Origin: Parapedobacter sp042666505 | GTDB lineage: Bacteria; Bacteroidota; Bacteroidia; Sphingobacteriales; Sphingobacteriaceae | Direction of reading: 5' to 3' | Assembly (NCBI RefSeq): GCF_042666505.1 | Contig: NZ_JBHTDN010000001.1 | Coordinates: 620,001 to 684,000 of the forward strand | DNA length: 64,000 nt | Shown here: in pieces, positions 16,555 through 25,261 of the stretch | How positions within the stretch are numbered: position 1 is the stretch's first letter | How the letters are laid out: each line of letters begins with the position of its first letter | Notes under the pieces: model-generated | What the model was told of the DNA's origin: nothing | Databases searched by the model: none | Seen by the model: the letters and a program-made list of their open reading frames with translations, nothing else | Translations under genes and position numbers: made by a program

Positions 16555-17610
16555 TTAACTAACGTTTTGATAATACGTTCTTTGTCGAAATACTTCGTTA
16601 TGGTGAAAGAAGTCCGCGATTGCTGACGCAATCTGTTTTGTCTCAATCAGAAAGCCATCATGTCCGTAAAATGAGTCAATTTCGGCATAGGCGGCCCCGG
16701 GAATATGCGCAGCCAGGAATTTCTGTTCCCCGGTTGGGAATAATAGGTCGCTACTGATACCAATAACCAACGTTTGTGCCTTGATTTGGCGCAGCACGTT
16801 GGGTATATCCGCGCGACCACGCCCGATGTTATGGCTGTCCATTGCTTTGCTCAGAAACCAGTAGCTGTACGCGTTGAAGCGTTTAACCAATTTCTCTCCC
16901 TGGTAATTCTGATAGGTCGAAGCCCTGAAACCGTCATTTTTTTCGTTCGAAGGTTCCGATTGGGTGGCCGCGTAGGTAGGATAACCCCGATATGAAAGCA
17001 GCGCGATGCTACGAGCTGCTTTTAATCCTTTGGCGCCTCCGTTGGGATGGTTGGCATAAAAAGTCCGATCGGCACTGATGGCAAGGCGTTGGCTTTCATT
17101 AAACGCGATGCCCCACGGCGAATGGACAGCGTTTGTTGCCAGGAGCACCAGTCGGTCAATCCGGTCGGGATCCAGGATCGCCCATTCCAAAGCTTGTTGA
17201 CCGCCCAACGAGCCACCGATTGCCAATGCAATCTTTTTTATGCCCAGGTAGTCCGCAAGCAACCGGTGCGCATCCGCTAAGTCTCTGATGGAGAATTGAG
17301 GGAAAGATAAGTAATAGGGGTGTCCAGTGGCCGGATCGATACTCAGGGGATTCGTGCTTCCATACGGAGATCCGATGATATTTGCACAAATAATGAAATA
17401 ATCGCCGGGATTAAAGAAATCGGTTGAGCCGAACAACCCTGGCCACCACTCGAAAACATCCGAATTGGCCGTTAGCGCATGGCATACCCATACTACATTA
17501 TCTTTCCGTTCATTCAGTGTACCATAGGTATGGTAAGCGATTTCAAGATTACTGATCCGCTTTCCGTTTTCGAACCTGAAGGTTGGACAACTGAATGTTT
17601 GAATACTCAT
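16555..17610 (-). CDS. metX: Homoserine O-acetyltransferase
   Basis: Alpha/beta-hydrolase-fold enzyme transferring acetyl from acetyl-CoA to homoserine, 351 residues. The nucleophile elbow is GGSLGGQQALEWA near residue 133; the acid is the Asp in GISSDLLFP near 290, and the His is in YGHDGFLIE near 320. NPLSIDP near 90 is also typical of the family. It starts 3 nt after the metY stop and is followed by hom, making a complete aspartate-semialdehyde-to-homocysteine unit behind the SAM-I leader. Whether it uses acetyl- or succinyl-CoA cannot be proven by eye; the MetY partner argues for acetyl. Confidence 0.92.
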   Translation of the reverse strand: MSIQTFSCPTFRFENGKRISNLEIAYHTYGTLNERKDNVVWVCHALTANSDVFEWWPGLFGSTDFFNPGDYFIICANIIGSPYGSTNPLSIDPATGHPYYLSFPQFSIRDLADAHRLLADYLGIKKIALAIGGSLGGQQALEWAILDPDRIDRLVLLATNAVHSPWGIAFNESQRLAISADRTFYANHPNGGAKGLKAARSIALLSYRGYPTYAATQSEPSNEKNDGFRASTYQNYQGEKLVKRFNAYSYWFLSKAMDSHNIGRGRADIPNVLRQIKAQTLVIGISSDLLFPTGEQKFLAAHIPGAAYAEIDSFYGHDGFLIETKQIASAIADFFHHNEVFRQRTYYQNVS

Positions 17611-17613
17611 AAT

Positions 17614-18918
17614 TTACTTGATTTTATCGAACGCCTGTTGCAAATCGGCTTTGATGTCGTCGACGTGTTCGATACCCACGGCTAATCGCAGCTCTCCCGG
17701 GAAAACGCCCGCACTTCGTTGCTCCGCTTCACTGAGCTGTTGATGCGTGGTTGCCGATGGGTGGATAATCAAGGTTTTGGTATCGCCCACATTCGCTAGA
17801 TGGCTTACCAGTTCCAAGTTATCGATAAACGTGTTGGCTTTCTCGGCTTCGCCTTTTATTTTGAATGACAGTACGCTGCCGAATCCATTTTTGAGGTATT
17901 TTTGGGCGCGCGAATGATTCGGATGGTTTTTTAGTCCCGGATAGCTCACACGCTCGACCTGCGGATGGTTTTCGAGCCATTTGGCGATTTCCAAAGCGTT
18001 GTCTACATGCCGCTGCACACGCAGTGATAGCGTTTCCAAGCCCTGTAACAATAAAAAGGCATTAAAAGGTGATAAGGCCGGTCCGAAATCCCGGAGTCCT
18101 TCTACGCGGGCACGTATGATGAATTGGATATTCCCTAAGGGGCTGTCTACGCCAAATACGTCGCTGAAAACCAATCCGTGATAACCTTCGGACGGTTCAC
18201 TGAATTGTTTGAATTTGCCATTACCCCAATTATAGTTGCCGCCATCGACGATGACGCCTGCAATGCTGTTTCCGTGTCCACCAATCCATTTTGTGGCGGC
18301 TTGTACGACCACGTTGGCACCGTGTTCGATGGGTTTGAAGAGATAACCCGCAGCGCCGAACGTATTGTCGACGATCAACGGTAGGTCGTGTTTCTTGGCC
18401 ACTGCTGCAATTCGATCGAAATCAGGGATGGTATAGCTAGGGTTGCCAATGGTCTCGACGTAGATTGCTTTGGTCTTTTCGTCAATCAGTGCTTCAAAAC
18501 TCTCGGGTTCGTCGTTTTGTGTAAACCGGGCCTCAATACCGAGACGTTTAAACGAAACTTTGAACTGGTTGTACGTTCCGCCATAGAGATTGGAACTGGT
18601 CACGAAATTTTCGCCGCTTTCAATGATGTTGGTCAGCGCAATGAATTGGGCGGATTGTCCCGATGCTACGGCTAGTCCGGCAACACCGCCTTCAAGTGCA
18701 GCCACACGTTTTTCAAAAACGTCGGTGGTAGGGTTCATGATGCGGGTATAAATATTTCCGAATTCCTTCAGGGCGAATAGATTGGCGCCGTGTTCCGCAT
18801 TGTTAAATACAAAGGAAGTGGTTTGATAAATGGGAACTGCGCGAGCGCCGGTTGTTGGGTCAGCTACTTGCCCGGCGTGTACTTGCAGGGTCTCAAATTT
18901 TAGATTTTCGTTAGCCAT
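17614..18918 (-). CDS. metY: O-acetylhomoserine sulfhydrylase
   Basis: PLP enzyme of the Cys/Met metabolism family, 434 residues, making homocysteine from O-acetylhomoserine and sulfide. The PLP lysine is in VQAATKWIGGHGNSIAG near residue 212; YTRIMNPTTDVFEKRVAALEGG near 56-77 and SHLANVGDTKTLIIHPSATTH near 365 are family hallmarks, and the length (about 430) fits MetY rather than the shorter MetB/MetC. It is the first gene after the riboswitch leader, with metX 3 nt downstream. Confidence 0.94.
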   Translation of the reverse strand: MANENLKFETLQVHAGQVADPTTGARAVPIYQTTSFVFNNAEHGANLFALKEFGNIYTRIMNPTTDVFEKRVAALEGGVAGLAVASGQSAQFIALTNIIESGENFVTSSNLYGGTYNQFKVSFKRLGIEARFTQNDEPESFEALIDEKTKAIYVETIGNPSYTIPDFDRIAAVAKKHDLPLIVDNTFGAAGYLFKPIEHGANVVVQAATKWIGGHGNSIAGVIVDGGNYNWGNGKFKQFSEPSEGYHGLVFSDVFGVDSPLGNIQFIIRARVEGLRDFGPALSPFNAFLLLQGLETLSLRVQRHVDNALEIAKWLENHPQVERVSYPGLKNHPNHSRAQKYLKNGFGSVLSFKIKGEAEKANTFIDNLELVSHLANVGDTKTLIIHPSATTHQQLSEAEQRSAGVFPGELRLAVGIEHVDDIKADLQQAFDKIK

Positions 18919-18980
18919 GATTTATTTATTTTATAAAATGATTGAGATAGATTATTCTGTTAAGTGTTAGATTACGGGAT

Positions 18981-19039
18981 GCTCGCGTACATAACCGCCA
19001 TCGCGTGGCAAATTACTTACAGGTAGCAAGCGAGCGGTT
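18981..19039 (-). promoter_or_regulatory. Candidate attenuator: mutually exclusive hairpins after the leader ORF
   Basis: Reading the minus strand, AACCGC (19039-19034, beginning in the leader ORF stop codon) can pair with GCGGTT (18998-18993), whereas the overlapping GCTCGC (19035-19030) can pair with GCGAGC (18986-18981). The two helices share bases and cross, so only one can form. No T-tract follows, so any effect would be Rho-dependent or act on metY translation 60 nt further on. Function is inference. Confidence 0.4.
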
Positions 19040-19131
19040 TAGCAACAATCGCGCATGCCCATTGTTATACGGCACATTCGGTTGGCCCGGGAAAATGAGA
19101 AATGAAAATTGCTTGTCAAATACGTATTCAT
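19039..19131 (-). CDS. Candidate Met/Cys leader peptide of the met operon
   Basis: Thirty-codon ORF starting ATG at 19131, 11 nt after the P1 end of the SAM-I aptamer, and stopping at 19039. Its middle reads FHFSFSRANR and its tail MCRITMGMRDCC, with three Met and three Cys in the last twelve codons and tandem Cys codons directly before the stop. Such an arrangement fits a ribosome-stalling sensor of charged Met or Cys tRNA. There is no obvious Shine-Dalgarno, as usual in this phylum. Too short for homology judgement by eye; it could be chance. Confidence 0.45.
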   Translation of the reverse strand: MNTYLTSNFHFSFSRANRMCRITMGMRDCC

Positions 19132-19141
19132 CGTCTTATAA

Positions 19142-19251
19142 TTTATATGCTCCCAACCGACATTGATTGGGACAGGAATTGGCACCTTTTCCGCCGTTAC
19201 AGATGGTTGCCAGTGGGTCACTGAGCCAGTCTCTCGCCACTTCTTTATAAA
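19142..19251 (-). ncRNA. SAM-I riboswitch (S box)
   Basis: S-adenosylmethionine-binding aptamer upstream of metY-metX-hom. On the minus strand the conserved core is clear: AGAAGTGGCGAGAGACTGGC, then GTGACCC and GGCAACC (P2 kink-turn and P3 region), AAGGTGCCAATTCC near 19165-19180, the P4 stem TCCCAA/TTGGGA, and P1 from TTTATA (5') with TATAAA (3'). Binding of SAM should lower operon expression. No intrinsic terminator is visible downstream, so the expression platform is probably the leader ORF and hairpins described separately. Confidence 0.93.
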
Positions 19252-19302
19252 CCAAGACCTTAAGAGGAATTGATTTGTGTGTGCCTAAACACACAACGGC
19301 TG

Positions 19303-19333
19303 CAAATATAGGCGGTGTGATTTGGTTGTGCAA
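19303..19333 (-). promoter_or_regulatory. Promoter of the metY-metX-hom operon
   Basis: On the minus strand TTG (19333-19331), 20 nt, TATATTTG (19310-19303): exact match to the Bacteroidota consensus. The start would lie near 19297, about 45 nt before the aptamer, giving a leader of roughly 380 nt. A small TGTGTG/CACACA hairpin lies between start and aptamer. Confidence 0.75.
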
Positions 19334-19357
19334 AGTTTTTTTAATTTTTTTGTGAAG

Positions 19358-19795
19358 ATGAGCATCACATTCAATACCGCAGCATTATTATTTCCGGCAA
19401 TCAGTTTGATTATGTTGGCCTATACCAATCGGTTTCTTGCGTTGGCGGCGTTGGTCCGCAGCTTACACGCGAAATACCTTGAACACAATAAGAGCGGGGT
19501 TTTACACGGACAGATCAAGAATCTGCGCTTTCGGCTCAAACTGATCAGGCAAATGCAAGCCATGGGCGTATTAAGCTTCATTACCTGCATTGTCTGTATG
19601 TATTGTATCTACATGGGAGATCAATTTTTTACGGAGCTCACGTTTGCCTTAAGTTTGTTGTTCTTTGCTGCGTCTTTGGTCATCTCCTTGATCGAAATCC
19701 AGGTAAGTAACAAGGCGCTGGAATTGGAATTGGGGGATATGGAGGCAGGTAGAAAAGAAAAAAAGCGGCCTCCGATGGGAGGCCGCGAAATTTAA
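19358..19795 (+). CDS. DUF2721 family membrane protein
   Basis: A 145-residue protein matching DUF2721: an N-terminal helix (NTAALLFPAISLIMLAYTNRFLALAALVR), a charged middle (RFRLKLIRQMQAMG), and two further membrane helices (VLSFITCIVCMYCIYMG and FALSLLFFAASLVISLIEIQV) with the family's typical SLIEI ending. The ATG at 19358 is chosen over an upstream TTG (19322) because the extension overlaps the met promoter region. Function is unknown. Its last codons (KKRPPMGGREI) are the coding side of the glnN terminator hairpin. Confidence 0.85.
   Translation: MSITFNTAALLFPAISLIMLAYTNRFLALAALVRSLHAKYLEHNKSGVLHGQIKNLRFRLKLIRQMQAMGVLSFITCIVCMYCIYMGDQFFTELTFALSLLFFAASLVISLIEIQVSNKALELELGDMEAGRKEKKRPPMGGREI
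19758..19786 (-). terminator. Rho-independent terminator of glnN
   Basis: On the minus strand a perfect 9-bp stem (GCGGCCTCC with GGAGGCCGC, tetraloop CATC) is followed directly by seven T. It lies 26 nt after the glnN stop and entirely inside the 3' coding end of the convergent DUF2721 gene. Confidence 0.9.
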
Positions 19796-19811
19796 GTTTA
19801 GAGGGTGTTAG

Positions 19812-21998
19812 TTATCGTACAAATAAAAGCTCACGCAATTTCGGCAACGGCCATTGTCCGTCATCCACAATCTGTTCCAACTTATTGATGTGATAGCGGA
19901 TCTTATCGAAGTATGGCTTCACATTTTCGTCGTAAGCGATCGCTTTTTCGCGGACATCTTCCAATACATTGGCCTTTTTGCGTTCCTGGCGCATGGCCTC
20001 AGCATCAATCAGGATGGTGTTGATGTGATTGGAAATCCGCTCAATAAGGTTGGATTGTGAACTGTAAGCTTCGGATTTGAGGCCCAGATCCTTTAGCCCT
20101 TTGACATTCGTGATCAAATCATTTTGATAGTGGAAAGCTGCGGGAGCAATCAGACTGTTCACGATTTCTCCAATAACGCGGGCTTCGATCTGGATTTTCT
20201 TGTAATAGCTTTCCAAAAGGATTTCGTGCCGCGCTTCACTTTCACGCCTGCTCAATATGGACAACCGTTCAAACAAATCCAGTGATTTTTCGCTGACGTA
20301 TACATCGAGCGCTTTAGGCGTGGTCTTGATGTTGGAAAGGCCGCGTTTGTGTGCTTCTTCTTCCCACTCTTTGCTATATCCGTTTCCTTCAAAGCGGATG
20401 GCCTTGGATTCTTTGATGTATTTGCGCACGACATTCAGCAATGCCAGGTCTTTTTTCGTGCCTTTTTTGATCTGTTTGTCAACTTCCGACTTGAACTCGA
20501 TCAGTTGATCAGCTACGATCGCGGTGAGTACCGTCATCGGGCTGGCGCTATTGGCGGACGAACCCACGGCCCGGAATTCAAATTTGTTGCCGGTAAACGC
20601 GAAAGGAGAGGTCCTATTGCGGTCGGTATTGTCCAGTTGCAATTCCGGTATTTTGGGGATACCGTGCCACAACATGGCTTCGTTTTTCACTTTTTTAGCC
20701 ACCCTAGCTGTTTCAACTTCATCAAGTACGGCATTAAGCTGGCTTCCCAGGAAAATGGAGATAATGGCCGGCGGCGCTTCATTGGCACCCAGGCGATGGT
20801 CATTTGCCGCGCTGGCAATGGAAGCACGCAGCAAGTCCGCATGATCGTGCACCGCTTTGATGACATTGACGAAGAAGGTAAGGAACATCAGGTTGTTCTT
20901 CGGGGTTTTTCCCGGAGAAAGTAGGTTGATGCCCGTATTGGTAATCATCGACCAGTTGTTATGTTTACCCGAACCATTTATGTCGGCGTAAGGCTTCTCG
21001 TGAATCAGTACCTTGAATTTATGGCGGAGCGCTACCTGTTCCATCAAGTTGAGGAGCAACTGATTGTGGTCGATAGCCAGGTTAATTTCCTCGAACATCG
21101 GGGCGCATTCAAATTGCGAGGGAGCTACCTCGTTGTGGCGGGTTTTCAGCGGAATCCCCAATTTAAGTGCCTCTTGTTCCAGATCAACCATGAATGCCAG
21201 CACACGCTCCGGAATCGCTCCGAAATAATGGTCTTCCAGCTGTTGTCCTTTGGCAGACATGTGTCCAAACAGGGTGCGACCGGTCAGCTGTAAATCAGGT
21301 CTGGCATTAAACAACGCTAAATCGACGAGAAAATACTCCTGTTCGATACCCAACGAAGCGAAAACTTTGGTAACCGATTTGTCGAAGAAGTTGGCCACGT
21401 CTACGGCTGCCTTGTCCAAGGCATTAAGCGCTTTCAGCAGGGGAGCCTTGTAGTCGAGCGCCTCGCCGGTATAGGAAACGAAAATAGTAGGGATGCAAAG
21501 GGTCTTGCTGCCTCCGGTTTCGTATATGAACGCGGGTGAGGAGGGGTCCCAGCCGGTATATCCCCTTGCTTCAAACGTGTTACGGATACCGCCACTGGGA
21601 AAGCTAGAAGCATCCGGTTCCTGTTGAACCAATGCGCTGGCCGTAAATTTATCAATCGCTGACCCGTCAGGCAAAGGCTCAAAAAACGCATCGTGTTTTT
21701 CCGCCGTAGCACCGGTGAGTGGTTGAAACCAATGCGTGTAGTGAGTTACACCGTTTGTGATCGCCCAGCTTTTCATCGCTTGGGAAATGTGTTCAGCGAG
21801 GTCCAGACTGATTGCCTTTCCTTCATCGATCGTTTCCACCAATTCTGCATAGGCATTTTTCGGAAGGTATTCCTTCATCTTAGCAGTCGTGAACACATTT
21901 TTGCAATAGTAAGAAGAAGGCTTGATCGTTTCAGATGTTTTGTTGTTGTTTAATCGGGATATGGCAGTCTCGACTGCCTTGAATCTTAACTCTGACAT
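19812..21998 (-). CDS. glnN: Glutamine synthetase type III
   Basis: ATP-dependent ammonium assimilation enzyme of the large GSIII class, 728 residues, the usual length for this class. An N-terminal GSIII extension (to about residue 150, with TNGVTHYTHWFQPLTGATAEKHDAF) precedes the catalytic core: EQEYFLVD near 218, RHNEVAPSQFE near 287, and a Gly-rich SGKHNNWSM near 346 for ATP/glutamate contacts. The C-terminal helical region is typical of GSIII. It is monocistronic, with a strong terminator. The 216-nt upstream region is AT-rich and shows no clear TAnnTTTG box. Confidence 0.96.
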   Translation of the reverse strand: MSELRFKAVETAISRLNNNKTSETIKPSSYYCKNVFTTAKMKEYLPKNAYAELVETIDEGKAISLDLAEHISQAMKSWAITNGVTHYTHWFQPLTGATAEKHDAFFEPLPDGSAIDKFTASALVQQEPDASSFPSGGIRNTFEARGYTGWDPSSPAFIYETGGSKTLCIPTIFVSYTGEALDYKAPLLKALNALDKAAVDVANFFDKSVTKVFASLGIEQEYFLVDLALFNARPDLQLTGRTLFGHMSAKGQQLEDHYFGAIPERVLAFMVDLEQEALKLGIPLKTRHNEVAPSQFECAPMFEEINLAIDHNQLLLNLMEQVALRHKFKVLIHEKPYADINGSGKHNNWSMITNTGINLLSPGKTPKNNLMFLTFFVNVIKAVHDHADLLRASIASAANDHRLGANEAPPAIISIFLGSQLNAVLDEVETARVAKKVKNEAMLWHGIPKIPELQLDNTDRNRTSPFAFTGNKFEFRAVGSSANSASPMTVLTAIVADQLIEFKSEVDKQIKKGTKKDLALLNVVRKYIKESKAIRFEGNGYSKEWEEEAHKRGLSNIKTTPKALDVYVSEKSLDLFERLSILSRRESEARHEILLESYYKKIQIEARVIGEIVNSLIAPAAFHYQNDLITNVKGLKDLGLKSEAYSSQSNLIERISNHINTILIDAEAMRQERKKANVLEDVREKAIAYDENVKPYFDKIRYHINKLEQIVDDGQWPLPKLRELLFVR

Positions 21999-22214
21999 TT
22001 AATTCTTGTTTATTTATTTGATGCGCTTTGTTGTTTTTTTAAATTCCGATCCAATATTCGAAAAAAAAAATGACATTTCATTATTTTTTTGATAAAAATG
22101 AAAATATTTTTTGTGTTTTATGAAAAATTCCGCCGTTTTGTTGGTTATTGTTGCGTTATTTCTAATAAAACATGCATATTTTTATGGTCGGTGCGCGACA
22201 ATGTTGTGTTGAAA
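21999..22214. other. AT-rich intergenic region upstream of glnN
   Basis: Long A and T tracts (for example ten A near 22061 and T runs near 22086) with no ORF, RNA family or clear consensus promoter. It must contain the glnN promoter; the bent-DNA-like tracts could be regulatory. Confidence 0.5.
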
Positions 22215-25055
22215 TTAGTTTTCAAAGCCCCAATCAATACCCTTTAGGGTTGCAGGTACACCCTTTTCTATCCAAGGAGCTGCGGGTTTACCCTTGAGAA
22301 AATGATCAAAAAACTCCAATTCACGGCGTTGAATGTCTTTACGGTTTTGCCGTTGTACCAAATTGTGTGCCTCGCCATTGTAGTTGAGTAGCCAAACGGG
22401 TTTCTGTAACCGGCGCAATGCGGTAAACATTTCGATACCTTGATACCAGGGAACGGCACCGTCGGCATCGTTACTCATGATGGCCACCGGCGTGGTTACG
22501 TTGGGCAGGTGGAATAAAGGTGAGTTTTCGATATATAAAACCGGGTTCTCCCACAGTGTGGCGCCTATGCGGCTTTGGGTACGCTCATACTGGAACTGAC
22601 GGTTCATGCCACTTGACCATCGAATGCCCCCATATGCTGACGTCATGTTGACAACCGGCGCGCCGGCCCAAGCTGCTGCATACATGTCGGTGCGGGTTAT
22701 CAGGTGAGCCACTTGGTAGCCGCCCCAGCTTTGCCCTTGGAGACCCAGTTTCCCGCCATCTACCCACGGTTGTTTTTTTAGTTCTTCCATGCCCGAATTG
22801 ACGTATTCTTCAGCTGATCGCCCGGGATGACCGATTTCATAGCGGATATCCGGAGCGAAAACGAGGTATCCATTGCTTACAAAGAAGCTGATGTTAAGGC
22901 GCGACGGCGTTGGCGTCGGCGGAATGTAGGTGTGTAGGCCGTCTGACAACCTTTCGTAGAAGTAGGCAATGACGGGATATTTTTTTCCGGGGTCAAAATC
23001 TTCTGGTTTGTATAGGATACCCTCGGCCGCGTATCCCCGCGGCGTCGTCCATTTCATCAGTTCGGCCGTTCCCCAGTTGTAATTTGCCTGCTGAGGGTTA
23101 AGGGTGCTCAATTTGGTTTCGCTTATAAAATCCGCCGACGCGTATAGGTCGGGAGCGCTTACGTAATTTTCTTTGGTATATACGTACTGCTCGCTTTCTG
23201 CAGCTTTTTGGATGGCACCAAAGCGGAAAGGTCCCATGACAATTTTCTTGGGGTCGCGATTATTGCGTCCGTTGGATATATACCAGCCGTTTTCCTTGGT
23301 GATATGACTAAATGCGGCCAAAACCAGGGGTTTGTTTCTGTCGATAATCGTGGGTTTTCCGCCTCGCCTTGAAGAACGCGCACCTTCAGGAAAATGAGTG
23401 TATCTAAAGGTAATTTGCTCGCTTCGGCCTACGCCGTTTGTAAGGATTCGGCGTTCGGTGCCGTCAGGACTAAATACCCAGATGTCATATTTGTCATTAA
23501 TGAACACCTCTTCGTCCTCTTCACCCCAACCAGCAATGCCGTAACTGTTGGGCTCATCCGGCACGTCATTGTCTTCATCGGAGAAGCTGACGGGCAGATC
23601 AACGTTTAACCGTACGGTAGTGCCCGACCCGATGGTGTGATTATACCAGCTGCTATCCGATCGGCTATGCCAGATAACGTATTTGCCAGTCGGTGAAAGG
23701 CCGATAGCCCCCCGGATGCTATCCGCTATTTTTTTTCGGCTTCCGTCCGTTGTGGATACAATATATATATCCTGGAGCGATCCCGTCTGCCATTGCGTTT
23801 CGATGCGCCTGCCAACGTCGGTCGTACCCAATGCAAATTCGTTATCGGCATCATACGTCAACCGTACTTCAGGCACCTGTTCATCTGCCAGTGGAATGAC
23901 TTTTCTTCCTTGCTTCGGATACGTAACAGCAAGGTAACTCCGGTTTTGCTCGTTCCGGAGATTGACCAATTGCTGGGTTTGGAGATAATCGTCTTTCCAA
24001 TGCCAAATATCCACGTTGGCATGTTCAAATTCTACCAGGGTGGTGTCTTTTGTCGGCGGAATGGGGGCAATGCCAAAAAAGAGCTTTTCGCCGTTTTTGC
24101 TAAACCTCACATCACCATTACCACTTACATACCAATCGGGCGGTACACCCTCGGTGTGCGTGTCGGCGATGATGATGGCTGTATCTTGTGCGGGGACGTA
24201 ATAATACAATTTAAATGCCTTCTGAAGGGATTTTTCGGGACTTTTATCTGCCGTAAACGCCAGCTGACCGGCAGATTCGTCAAATGCAATGTTTTTATAG
24301 ACGCCTTTTCCGCGGCTGATGTGATGAGAGGCCTTGGTTGCCAGATCGTAGTAATACAGTCCGGCGTCTGCGCCCACACTATCTTTTTCCGCTGCATTGC
24401 GTACAAATACCAAAGCGGTTCCTTCTTTGTTGAAAAGGTAGGAGTCCACCCGCTCAAACGTGGTTTCTTCGCCGCTTGGCAGATGCCGTATATGCAACAT
24501 GGATATTGCCTTTTTGTTCGACGGGTCGTTTCTATTGGTGCTATCGGTTTGCAGCGTGTCTCTGGGGGTTTGGATGCATTCGCTTAAATACGCGAGGTAT
24601 TCACTCGGCTCTTCGGGAATCTGATACGATTTAACCTTTGGTATTTTAATGAGCGAATCGGTTTCCAGGGCAAATATCGCCAATGAGTCCTTGGGCATCT
24701 CCTCTGGTTTTTTCTTTTTGATGCGTGCTGTTCTCGTTTCGTGGAAAAAAGGTTTGATCAATGCGATGAGAAACCGCTGGTCTGCAGAGAAATCGGCCTG
24801 AAATCCCCGGTTGATTTTTCCTACCTGCTGATTGCGCGGTGTGGTGATAATCAATTCGGCGTCGCCTTCTTGCGGGGTTACCGTATAAAAAACGAAATTT
24901 CCGTCCGGGGAAATTCCGGATGAACCAATGCTTTGCCAGCTATCGTACACGCTGTGATCCAAAGGTTTTTTTTGTGCGTACGTGGCGTGGAAAGCCAATA
25001 CTAACGGTATAAAAAAGACGGTGTTCCGTCTGATAAAAGAAAGTTGGATTTTCAT
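22215..25055 (-). CDS. Secreted S9 family peptidase (prolyl oligopeptidase type)
   Basis: Exported serine peptidase of 946 residues. The signal peptide is MKIQLSFIRRNTVFFIPLVLAFHATYAQ, which sets the start at 25055 rather than an upstream in-frame ATG at 25073. Residues about 40-640 form a WD40/beta-propeller-like domain with repeated strand motifs (SPDGNFVFYTVTP, LSPTGKYVIWHSR, FSPDGTERRIL). The C-terminal alpha/beta-hydrolase has the nucleophile Ser in GQSWGGYQ near 773, Asp in DADGAVPWYQG near 863, and His in GEAHNL near 895. Monocistronic. It probably cleaves peptides in the periplasm. Confidence 0.93.
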   Translation of the reverse strand: MKIQLSFIRRNTVFFIPLVLAFHATYAQKKPLDHSVYDSWQSIGSSGISPDGNFVFYTVTPQEGDAELIITTPRNQQVGKINRGFQADFSADQRFLIALIKPFFHETRTARIKKKKPEEMPKDSLAIFALETDSLIKIPKVKSYQIPEEPSEYLAYLSECIQTPRDTLQTDSTNRNDPSNKKAISMLHIRHLPSGEETTFERVDSYLFNKEGTALVFVRNAAEKDSVGADAGLYYYDLATKASHHISRGKGVYKNIAFDESAGQLAFTADKSPEKSLQKAFKLYYYVPAQDTAIIIADTHTEGVPPDWYVSGNGDVRFSKNGEKLFFGIAPIPPTKDTTLVEFEHANVDIWHWKDDYLQTQQLVNLRNEQNRSYLAVTYPKQGRKVIPLADEQVPEVRLTYDADNEFALGTTDVGRRIETQWQTGSLQDIYIVSTTDGSRKKIADSIRGAIGLSPTGKYVIWHSRSDSSWYNHTIGSGTTVRLNVDLPVSFSDEDNDVPDEPNSYGIAGWGEEDEEVFINDKYDIWVFSPDGTERRILTNGVGRSEQITFRYTHFPEGARSSRRGGKPTIIDRNKPLVLAAFSHITKENGWYISNGRNNRDPKKIVMGPFRFGAIQKAAESEQYVYTKENYVSAPDLYASADFISETKLSTLNPQQANYNWGTAELMKWTTPRGYAAEGILYKPEDFDPGKKYPVIAYFYERLSDGLHTYIPPTPTPSRLNISFFVSNGYLVFAPDIRYEIGHPGRSAEEYVNSGMEELKKQPWVDGGKLGLQGQSWGGYQVAHLITRTDMYAAAWAGAPVVNMTSAYGGIRWSSGMNRQFQYERTQSRIGATLWENPVLYIENSPLFHLPNVTTPVAIMSNDADGAVPWYQGIEMFTALRRLQKPVWLLNYNGEAHNLVQRQNRKDIQRRELEFFDHFLKGKPAAPWIEKGVPATLKGIDWGFEN

Positions 25056-25212
25056 GGTGCAATATTGGCACAATTCGCTGTAATTAGGCGTTGCTGTAAT
25101 ATTTTTTTTACAAGCTTGTCCAGCTGCTCGGCTATTTCGGCATTTTCACGTAACAAAGCTGTGGGTCACGTGTCAAAATCCCTGTTCCTGCGTTATATCA
25201 CAATGAGGTTTC

Positions 25213-25242
25213 TTGTCCTGATTGCAAATAGTTTTATTTTTA
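25213..25242 (+). promoter_or_regulatory. Promoter for the ABC exporter pair
   Basis: TTG at 25213-25215, 19-nt spacer, TATTTTTA at 25235-25242 (seven of eight matches to TAnnTTTG), about 20 nt before the ATP-binding protein ATG. Confidence 0.45.
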
Positions 25243-25261
25243 CGGGGAATCTTGGATTTAA

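Noticed and set aside
19322..19357. An upstream TTG start for the DUF2721 gene
   Set aside because: The added lead overlaps the met operon promoter on the other strand and is not typical of the family; the ATG at 19358 fits better.
20349..20924. A 191-codon frame opposite glnN
   Set aside because: Shadow of the conserved glutamine synthetase gene; low-complexity Arg/Phe/His content.
21999..22214. A possible sigma-54 promoter for glnN
   Set aside because: No TGGCAC/TTGC pair with the right spacing was found in the AT-rich upstream region.
23793..24587. A 264-codon frame opposite the S9 peptidase gene
   Set aside because: Shadow frame; the peptidase on the minus strand has signal peptide and catalytic triad.
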